A stretch of DNA of 64,000 nt from Microbulbifer taiwanensis (lineage in GTDB: Bacteria; Pseudomonadota; Gammaproteobacteria; Pseudomonadales; Cellvibrionaceae). The position numbers and the translations under genes are program-made. Below are positions 53,024-62,400 of the stretch, piece by piece; position 1 is the stretch's first letter; the number at the start of each line of letters is the position of its first letter. Where the stretch lies: contig NZ_JACZFR010000036.1 in the NCBI RefSeq assembly GCF_014904815.1, forward strand, positions 17,854 to 81,853, written 5' to 3'. The notes below the pieces were generated by a model. It had not been told where the DNA came from and ran no database searches. It worked only from the letters and a program-made list of their open reading frames with translations.

Positions 53024-55027
53024 ATGCCTTCCCGCAACCCGTCCCGCACCGAACTGGCCAACGCCGTTCGCGCCCTGTCCATGGATGCCGTCCAGAAAGC
53101 CAACAGTGGCCACCCGGGCGCGCCCATGGGCATGGCGGATATCGCCGAAGTCCTGTGGAACGACTACCTGAAACACAACCCGGCCAACCCGGACTGGGCC
53201 GACCGCGACCGCTTCGTGCTGTCCAACGGTCACGGCTCCATGCTGCTCTACTCGCTGCTGCACCTGTCCGGTTACGAGCTGCCGATGGACGAGCTGAAGA
53301 ACTTCCGCCAGCTGCATTCCAAGACCCCGGGCCACCCGGAGTACGGCTATGCGCCGGGTGTGGAGACCACCACCGGCCCCCTGGGCCAGGGCATCACCAA
53401 CGCCGTGGGCATGGCGCTGGCGGAGAAGGTGCTGGCGGCCCAGTTCAACCGCCCCGGCTACGAGCTGGTGGACCATCACACCTACGTCTTCCTGGGTGAT
53501 GGCTGCCTGATGGAGGGTATCTCCCACGAGGCATGTTCCCTGGCCGGCACCCTGGGGCTGGGCAAGCTGGTCGCCTTCTACGACGACAACGGCATTTCCA
53601 TCGACGGCGAAGTCGAGGGCTGGTTCACCGACGACACACCCAAGCGCTTCGAATCCTACGGCTGGCACGTGATCCCGGGCGTGGATGGCCACGACGCCGC
53701 GGCCATCAAGGCGGCCATCGAGGCCGCCCGCGCCGAGACCGACAAGCCCACCATCATCTGCTGCAAGACGGTGATCGGCTTCGGCTCCCCGAACAAGCAG
53801 GGCCGCGAGGAGTGCCACGGCGCCCCCCTGGGTGACGACGAAATCGCGCTGGTACGCGAGACCATCAACTGGAGCCACGCCCCCTTCGAGATCCCGGAAG
53901 ATATCTACGAGGGCTGGAGCGCGCGCGCCAAGGGTGAGGCCCAGGAGGAGGAATGGCAGGATATCTTCGCCGACTACCGCGAGGAGTTCCCGGAACTGGC
54001 GGCGGAGTTCGAGCGCCGCGCCAGCGGTGAGCTGCCCGCGGACTTCCTGGTGAAGGCCGACGAGTACATCAAACAGTGCCAGCAGGACGCCGAGAAGATT
54101 GCCTCGCGCAAGGCCAGCCAGAATACGCTGAACGCCTACGGCCCGCTGCTGCCGGAATTCCTCGGCGGTTCCGCCGACCTTGCCGGCTCCAACCTCACCA
54201 TCTGGTCCGATTCCAAGGGCGTGACTGCGGACGATGCCTCCGGCAACTACGTCTACTACGGCGTGCGCGAATTCGGCATGAGCGCCATCATGAACGGCAT
54301 CGCCCTGCACGGCGGCTTCGTGCCCTACGGCGCTACCTTCCTGATGTTTATGGAGTACGCCCGCAACGCGGTGCGCATGGCCGCGCTGATGAAGCAGCGG
54401 GTACTCTTCGTCTACACTCACGACTCCATCGGCCTCGGCGAAGACGGCCCCACCCACCAGCCGGTAGAACAGCTGACCGCCCTGCGCGCCACGCCCAACC
54501 TGCACACCTGGCGCCCCTGCGACGCCACCGAGTCCGCCGTCAGTTGGAAGTCTGCCATTGCGCGCAAGGACGGCCCCAGCGCGCTGATCTTCAGCCGCCA
54601 GGGCCTGGCGCCGCAGAAGCGCGACGATGCGCAGCTGAAGGCGATCGAGAAGGGCGGCTATGTGCTGGCCGATTGCGAGGGCGCGCCGGAAGCCATCATC
54701 ATCGCCACCGGTTCCGAAGTGGAGCTGGCGATGGCGGCGAGGGAAAAACTGGCCGACAAAAAGATACGCGTGGTCTCCATGCCCTGCGCCGAAGCCTTTA
54801 TGGAACAGGACGAGTCCTACCGCGAGTCGGTACTGCCGTCGAGCGTGCGCACCCGCGTCGCCGTAGAAGCCGGCCACCAGGATTACTGGTACAAGTTTGT
54901 CGGTTTCGACGGTGCCATCGTCGGTATGAAGAGCTTCGGCGAATCCGCGCCCGGCGGCGAGCTGATGAAGTACTTCGGCTTTACCGCCGACAATGTTGCC
55001 GAGACAGTGGCAAGCCTGCTGAAGTAA
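53024..55027 (+). CDS. tktA: Transketolase
   Basis: Thiamine-diphosphate enzyme of 667 aa exchanging two-carbon units in the pentose phosphate pathway. It starts [21 protein letters not shown]; the open frame back to 52775 covers the control region. Motifs: [31 protein letters not shown], the ThDP signature [55 protein letters not shown] and CDATE. It is followed by epd, the classical tkt-epd arrangement for erythrose 4-phosphate use. Intact, normal length. Confidence 0.98.
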   Translation: MPSRNPSRTELANAVRALSMDAVQKANSGHPGAPMGMADIAEVLWNDYLKHNPANPDWADRDRFVLSNGHGSMLLYSLLHLSGYELPMDELKNFRQLHSKTPGHPEYGYAPGVETTTGPLGQGITNAVGMALAEKVLAAQFNRPGYELVDHHTYVFLGDGCLMEGISHEACSLAGTLGLGKLVAFYDDNGISIDGEVEGWFTDDTPKRFESYGWHVIPGVDGHDAAAIKAAIEAARAETDKPTIICCKTVIGFGSPNKQGREECHGAPLGDDEIALVRETINWSHAPFEIPEDIYEGWSARAKGEAQEEEWQDIFADYREEFPELAAEFERRASGELPADFLVKADEYIKQCQQDAEKIASRKASQNTLNAYGPLLPEFLGGSADLAGSNLTIWSDSKGVTADDASGNYVYYGVREFGMSAIMNGIALHGGFVPYGATFLMFMEYARNAVRMAALMKQRVLFVYTHDSIGLGEDGPTHQPVEQLTALRATPNLHTWRPCDATESAVSWKSAIARKDGPSALIFSRQGLAPQKRDDAQLKAIEKGGYVLADCEGAPEAIIIATGSEVELAMAAREKLADKKIRVVSMPCAEAFMEQDESYRESVLPSSVRTRVAVEAGHQDYWYKFVGFDGAIVGMKSFGESAPGGELMKYFGFTADNVAETVASLLK

Positions 55028-55046
55028 TCGTCCGCTCAAGCAGTGA

Positions 55047-55148
55047 TCTGGATGCCGGTACCGGATCAAGTCCGGCACAGGCTCTGCGCCGGCATGACGA
55101 GTTGAAAATTAGTTTGAGTCGTCATCCCGGCGCAGGCCGGGATCCAGT
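55047..55148. repeat. Dispersed palindromic intergenic repeats, long variant
   Basis: GGATGCCGGTACCGGATCAA with the GTCCGGCACAGGC stem, then a direct CGTCATCCCGGCGCAGGCCG copy. It lies between tktA and epd. Confidence 0.8.
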
Positions 55149-55192
55149 CCCCTCCGGAGTCCTATCCCCATGCCAAAGCCGGTCAATCTCCA

Positions 55193-56203
55193 ATGAGTAC
55201 CAGACTCGCCATCAACGGCTACGGCCGCATAGGCCGCTCAGTTCTCCGCGCCCTGTATGAATCCGGCGCCCGCGAGCGACTGCAAATCGTCGCCATCAAC
55301 GAACTGGCCGACTGCGCCACCATCGCCCACCTGAGCAAATACGACTCTGTGCACGGCCGCTTTGCCGGCGAAGTCACTGTCGAGGCGGACACGCTGATCG
55401 TCAATGGCGACCGCATCGCCGTGAGCCATCATGAGCGGCTGGAAGACCTGGACTGGGCAAAGGAAAGGGTCGACATAGTGCTCGAGTGCACCGGCAGCTT
55501 TAGCGAACGCGAGCGCGCCGAGCTGCACCTGAAAGCCGGAGCGGGCAAGGTCCTGTTTTCCCAACCGGCGAAAAGCGACGTGGACGCAACCATCGTCTAC
55601 GGCATCAACGACCATATCCTCACCGGCGAGGAAACCATTATCTCCGCCGCCTCCTGTACCACCAACTGCAGCGTGCCGGTCATTGCCGCGCTGCATAGGG
55701 CATTCGGTATAGAAGCCGGCGTGATCACCACCATCCACTCGGCGATGAACGACCAGCCGGTGAATGATGCCTATCACCACACCGATTTGCGCAAGACCCG
55801 CTCGGCGATGAACTCGATCATTCCGGTCGATACCGGCCTGGCCCGCGGTATAGAGCGCATCCTGCCCGAACTCGCGGGCAGATTCGAAGCCCAGGCCATG
55901 CGCGTGCCGACGGTCAACGTGTCGGCCATCGATCTCTCAGTCCAGCTGCACAAGTCCGTCTCTCAGGAAGAAGTCAACGCGCTGCTGAAATCCGTTGCGA
56001 TAGAAGAGTTCGCCGGCGTGCTGGGCTATACCGAAGAGCCCCTCGCCTCCTGCGATTTCAACCACGACTCCCGCTCGGGCATCGTCGATGCCAGCCAGAC
56101 GCGTGTGGCTGGTGGCAGGCTGGTTAAGATATTGATCTGGTTTGATAACGAGTGGGGGTTTGCGAATCGGATGTTGGATGTGGCAAAAGTATTAGTGGTA
56201 TAA
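55193..56203 (+). CDS. epd: D-erythrose-4-phosphate dehydrogenase
   Basis: NAD enzyme of 336 aa in the GAPDH superfamily that oxidises erythrose 4-phosphate to 4-phosphoerythronate for pyridoxal phosphate synthesis. [16 protein letters not shown] binds NAD; INELAD after the second strand and [24 protein letters not shown] are characteristic of Epd rather than GapA; the catalytic Cys is Cys155 in AASCTTNC. It follows tktA. No pgk gene follows, unlike the tktA-epd-pgk order of many relatives; a giant secreted protein gene lies next. Confidence 0.95.
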   Translation: MSTRLAINGYGRIGRSVLRALYESGARERLQIVAINELADCATIAHLSKYDSVHGRFAGEVTVEADTLIVNGDRIAVSHHERLEDLDWAKERVDIVLECTGSFSERERAELHLKAGAGKVLFSQPAKSDVDATIVYGINDHILTGEETIISAASCTTNCSVPVIAALHRAFGIEAGVITTIHSAMNDQPVNDAYHHTDLRKTRSAMNSIIPVDTGLARGIERILPELAGRFEAQAMRVPTVNVSAIDLSVQLHKSVSQEEVNALLKSVAIEEFAGVLGYTEEPLASCDFNHDSRSGIVDASQTRVAGGRLVKILIWFDNEWGFANRMLDVAKVLVV

Positions 56204-56451
56204 GTAGCTGCATTCGCAGGTGCTCCCAATATTACACGTCATTACATCCGCCATTTAGTGAGACTTGGTTCTCGTTTTGTTGCTTCTAAGTTTTCCTTTT
56301 TGGCCATAAGATTCAGCTAGATAATAGCTGGTCTATCGCTTGGTGAAGTTACTCATTCTGAACGCCAGTACCAGCAATAAGCACTTGTGTATTTGAGATA
56401 AATCTCTTTCGCAAGTTTTAAAATAATATATTGCTTGTCTTGGGTGCCAGA
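56204..56451. other. AT-rich spacer before the giant gene
   Basis: About 250 AT-rich bases, unlike the GC-rich flank on the left. It probably holds the promoter of the giant gene. There is no credible frame and no clear terminator for epd. Confidence 0.5.
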
Positions 56452-59400
56452 GTGACTATCCGTAAGTTAGCCGCAATTTTTTTATTTCTGTCAATATTCG
56501 CTTCCTCCAATTCTAATAGCGCTCCCAGTTCGCCCGCTTGGGATGCTGATGGCTCATTCAGTATTACATGGGGCAGTGGGCATACTGATGTAGAGATCTT
56601 TGTCAGCAAAAACGGTGTCCAACAATATAGTGTGTTCGCTTCATCAGGGGCTACGTCGGAAAGTTTCAGTGGGCTCGGGGAAGGAGTCTGGCACTTTTTC
56701 CTGAGGGGTAGGCCGGTAGGTGGTGGCGGCGGGATTCCAGATTACTTCGTTTTCGTCGATAAAATAAAGAACAATCCACTATTCTTCCTGGTGGCATCTG
56801 CCCATGCGCAGAGCGATTCCATTATAGGGTCGACTCAAACCGAAGTCTTGCACATACCCGGTAAGCCGCAATCAATATCGTTAGCCAGCACAGATAAGGA
56901 TGGTTCCTATTCCATAAGCTGGGGGAGTGCATCTGGCAGTCTCGATCGCTATGAGCTTCAAGAGCGAAAGGATGGCGGGTCATGGCAAAGAATCCACAAC
57001 GGGGCGGGGCGATCAAAAGGCGTTAGTGGTAAATCAACGGGTATCTACGAGTATAGAGTTAGAGCCTGTAATGACAGTGCGCATACATCAAGAGTAAATT
57101 GCAGTTCTTTTACTGGCGTAAAGAAAATTACAGTGGTGCGCACGCCAGGATCAATTACAATCCCTGGCTCCTCAACAAACGGCAGTGTTGCTGTCTCATG
57201 GTCCAGTGCTTCCGGGAGAGACAGCTACAAATTACAAGAGCAAAAAAATGGCGGTAGCTGGGCCACGGTATATACGGGCACTGGTACCGCCAAAACTGTA
57301 ACTGGCCGTGGTACTGGAGCTTACAAATATCGGGTTGCTGCGGTCAAGAATGGGGTGACAGGCAGCTTCAAGACCTCTGGCAGCGTCGTTGTCTCAAGGG
57401 CTCCAAGTGTACCCGGAGGGTTTACCGTTCCCGCTACCTCGTCAAACGGACTGTATTCGGTCAGTTGGGACTCCGTCAGTGCAGGTGGCTCGCTGCAATA
57501 CAAGCTGCAAGAGAGTGGGGATTCGTCCGGTAACTGGGTTCAAGGTGGCACGAGCAAAAGCTTCAATAAACTAGTTAATGGAAGCTATTCGTACAAGGTT
57601 CGTGCCTGCAGCACATATAGCGGTATCGAGGCTTGCAGCGGGTGGACCGGAACCAAGACGGTTCAAGTCAACATGCCGGCGCTATTCGCGCGTTATGTAA
57701 ATGGCGGAACTGTAGAGTTGATATGGAATACATCCTGGTCACCCATCCCGAGACTGACACTCAAGCGCGGCTCTACTACTGTCTATGACAGCGGTTGGGA
57801 TGAATCAATTAGTAGTCACGGAAGTGTTACCGACCATATCACTGCCAGCGGCAATTACTCCTACTATCTAGCCAGGTGGTACTGTGTCAGTACGGATTCT
57901 CAAGGAAACTGCCAAGAGGGAGAAGAGCTCGATTCCATAGGTCCAGTCACTGTCAATGTCGTCCTAAAGCCGAGCCGACCTGCGATCTCCGTCGCAGAAG
58001 CCGATTCCTACGACGGCACTGCCCTGCTCAGCTCCAACAGCACCGGCCCCATCGATACTGTCCGCTGGCAGAAGCGCCAGGGGGGCGACTGGCCTGGGGA
58101 GGGGACTTATTCCACGGCCTCCAGTAGTAGCTTCTTGGTGAGCGGCCTCACCGATGGGGCATGGGAAATCCAGACCAAGAACTGCAACTCCGCGGGCTGC
58201 AGTACCAATTGGAGCAACCCGACAACAGTAAATGTCTGGAATCAGGTGATCCCGACCAAGCCTGTAATCAACCCTCTGCCCAACGATGACGACGGTATTA
58301 TTCCACTGCAGTGGACGGATCTGAAATCCGCGGCCGTCTATAAGTACGAGATCTACGAAAACGGCAGCCTGTACAAAACGCTGTCGAGTAATCCGCAGTC
58401 TCCTAACGCGGCTTTCAGTCACACTACGCCTAAACGGGACGACGGCAGCTACAGCTACACCGTCAAGGCACTCAACCTCCGCTGCGAGCGAGAGGGGAAC
58501 TGCCCCACCAGCGCCGCCCTCAATATCATCGTGGCGGAGCGCCCACAGCCGCCGGGCGCCGCCAACCTGTCGGCGACTTTTAGCCGCACCGGTGTGATCA
58601 ACCTGAGCTGGCAGGCAGCTGCGGGCAATGTTACCCACTATGAACTGGTGCCCGGCAGCGCCGATGCCATCGACGGTCCGGTAACCTGGCACGAAAGCGG
58701 CAAGATCACCCACACGGACCTACAACAGCTGGACCGTGACTACACCCTCGACGACGGCTTCCATGCCTTCAAAGTGCGTGCCTGCAACCAGGTATCTTCA
58801 TTCGCACCGTGTTCCGGTGATACCGCCTCCGCCATTGTCGAAGTCTCCATCGCCGAGGCACCGGTGGCCATCGAAGTGGCTCCGCATCAGGAGACGGTTG
58901 TGCCCAATACGGCTGCGGAAGTACTCGCCTCAGACAGGGTGGGCATAGTCGGCGGTGAGTTCCGGATCAGCGAATCCGGTTCTGCCAATTACACCATCCC
59001 GATTGTCACCGGCCCCGCATCGGGCGGCGCCGTGCCCTCCGTTGCCCTGTCCTACAGTAGTGAACGCGGCAATGGCCCCATGGGGATGGGCTGGAGCATC
59101 AGTGGCCTGTCCGCCATCACTGCCTGTCGCCGCACCCTGGAAGAGGACGGGGTCAACGGTAGCGCCTTCGACCGCTTCTGCCTGGACGGCCAGCGTCTCA
59201 AGCTGATCAGCGGCACTCAGGGTGCCGTCGGCTCTGTGTACAGAACTTCTCTGGATTCCTTTGTGCGCGTCAAACTGGTTTCCACCAGAGTGGGCAGCAA
59301 CAAGGGCTTCGAGGTTTACCGCAAAGATGGTTCCATCTCCTATTACGGCACCAACGAGGACAGCTATAGCACCAACGCTTGGCATCTGGGCCGCCAGGTG

Positions 59401-62400
59401 GACAGCGTTGGAAACTTTATCGAGTACCAGTATCTCAAGGATGCAATAATCGGCGAACACCTGATCGAAACCATTCATTATTCCGCCAACGGCAACGATG
59501 GGACCCTCAACGAGATCAGTTTCGCCTACGACACCAATCGCAGCGACAAGATATTTGGCTACGCCTTTGGTGAGAAGAAATCCCTGACCCGCCGCCTGAA
59601 ATCGGTTGCCTCCAAGGCCAGCGGGATAGAGCTGCGCAGCTATATACCCACCTACGAAACAGGCACCACGGGCCGCCTGCGCATGTCCGCTATTCAGGAG
59701 TGTGTCGACACTAAATGCCGGGAGGCCACCGATTTCGATTACGCCGATCTGACCGAAGAAGGCGTCAACGACGATAGTCCCAATACGAGCCTGCTATCGA
59801 GCAACTTTACGGGAGGCAAGGTCGGCGATATCAACGGCGACGGCCTTCAGGATCTGGTATGGATCAAGCTGTCGCCCGGAGACCCTTGGACAACCAGCGA
59901 TGACCGCTATTACTTCCGCATCGCCCTGGGCAATGCTGCAGGAGGCCTCTCCCAGCAGAGCTGGGAGCTGCGTGCGCGTTCCAACGCTCGCAAAGAGTGG
60001 CACCTGGTCGACTACAACGATGACGGCAGGGTAGATTTGCTGCGTGCGCCTGCAGAAAGCGGTGCCGCTTGGAAGGTGAATTTATCCGTAGGAAATACTT
60101 TCTCCGCTACCGAAACGACGACACTGATTCCCTATGAGGCGGATCAGCTTGGCGGTATGTATGATTTCAATGGAGATGGCTTACCCGACTACCTGAAGCT
60201 CGCCGCAGGCGGAACCTTGCATGCCAATGGCGAAATACCACGGGCCCACATCCGCTATATGAAGCGTGTTCCCGGCGGCCTGGCATTTGAAAGCGGGGAA
60301 GTAACTCGCGATCTCTTGGTGCCGGAGGCGCCGGTGCCACAGGGTGGATCTGGTAAATACATAAAGAAAGTCAGCGTAAAAATTCGCAACAATGATGTAG
60401 TGTCGGACCTCAACAGCGACGGCGTTGCCGATATGACGGTTGTTGCAACAACCCTGTGGACATGCATCGAATCTCCGTTGGACTGCCCGGAGGGGATGCA
60501 GGTCAGCACCGATTACTTTGCTGTACTCCTTTCCACAGGTACTGGCAGCCATACCTATGCCTACTCAAGTTGGGTCGAAGGCTACAATCCCGATCATGTT
60601 CAGCCGTATTTGCTGGATTTAAATGGCGACGGCCTTACAGACTTGGTATTCCGCAAACACGAGGACTTCGGTTGGAACATCTCCCACTTTAACGGCAATG
60701 ACTTCGTGAGCGCAGGTGGATTGCCCGCAGAGGTCGATGACGATCCTGTCTTCTACGACTGGAATAGCGACGGCTTGGTAGATATTCTCTATGCAGGTAA
60801 TGTCAGCAGCAGTTTCGGCACCCTGCACATCCTGCCCAACACGCCCACCGGCTTCGGCTCCCCCATTGATACCGGTTACCCTTGGGGTGTGCACGATACG
60901 GATATCTTTCACTATACCCTGGACCTGGACGGCGACGGTCGCGGTGAACTACTGGAGATCTGCTCCGAACTCGAGGACATCACCTCCGGCAACCCCTGCG
61001 ACAACCTGGCGCCACTAGCAGACAAGTACCTGCGCATCCTCGCCCCCAAACACAAAAACAAACCCGTGGATGTACTGACCAATGTTACTAACGGCTTCGG
61101 CGTCAAAACCAAAATAGAGTACGCCCGCCTGAACGATGATTCCGCCAATATTTACACCCGAACCACCGGGTCCTCGGCCCTGGACTACGGCAACGGCTCA
61201 CCGGTGTTCGATCTCTACTCGCCCATGTATGTGGTGCAGAAGGTCATCTCGGATGCCCCGGCGGCCAACGACGACGCCAACACCGTAGAACTGCACTACC
61301 ACTACGCCAAGGGTCGTATGCAGGGCGGTGGCCGCGGCTTCCTCGGCTTCGAGCAGGTCACCACCTACGACCCGCAGAACCAGGTCAAGACCACCACCAA
61401 GTACCGCCAGGACTACCCCTATATCGGCATGCCGGCGGAAACCGCCAAGGTGATAGAGCCGGATCCGGGCAATATCAATGTCCCAGCCGCCTGCAGCGGT
61501 ACCGGCCTGACCTTGATCAGCTGTTCGATCAACGAGATGGACGCGATCGCGCCGACGGGCAAAACGGTATTCCCGTATATCAGCAAGGCCATCGACAAGT
61601 CCTACGCCCTGGACGGCACCTATCTCGGCAAGAAAGAAACCCGGACCATCTACGATAGTGCCAAGGCGGCCGACATCCTGTACGGCAATGTCTCCAAGGT
61701 GATTGCCGAGCATTTTGATGCCGCCGGCAACCGCCTGCAGAACCAGACCACCACCAACAACTACGATAATGTGGTGGACAGCGGCCGCTGGCACCTGGGC
61801 AGGCTCACCAACAGCACTGTCACCACCGAGCGTTTCGGCAGTCTTGCTGCTCCGGTCATCACCCGCCACGCGGATTTCGATTACGATCCTGCCACCGGCC
61901 TGCTCACCGACGAGTGGGTGGAGAAAGACACCGGCTTCGAGCTGCACACCCACTACCAGCACGACCGCTTCGGCAATCGCACCCATTTCACGGTTACGGA
62001 TGCGGACGGCAACAGCCGTACCACACAAACCATCTACGATGGCTACGGCCGCTACGCCGTCACCCAGGTCAACGCCCTGGAGCAAACCACGGCCCGGCTG
62101 CAGGACTTCAACGCCTTCGGTGCCCCGGGGACAGCACTGGATATGGACGGCGTGGCCACCACGCGCGCCTACTCCCAGTTCGGTGAAGCCTATTTCGAAC
62201 ATATAGAAACCGGCAGCCACAGCACCACCCTGAAAGTGCTGTGCAGCGAGTCCGGCGGCTGCCCCACCGTGGCCGGCATCCCGGCCCACTTCAAGGTGAC
62301 GACCACCGGCATCGACCAGGCCCAGATAGTCGTCTACCACGACCGCCTGGGCCGCGAGATCCGCAAGCAGACCCAGGACTTCCACGGCGACCCGGTCTAT

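Noticed and set aside
52964..55078. Leftward open frame of about 700 codons opposite tktA
   Set aside because: Complement of a perfectly conserved transketolase; a strand artefact of high GC3.
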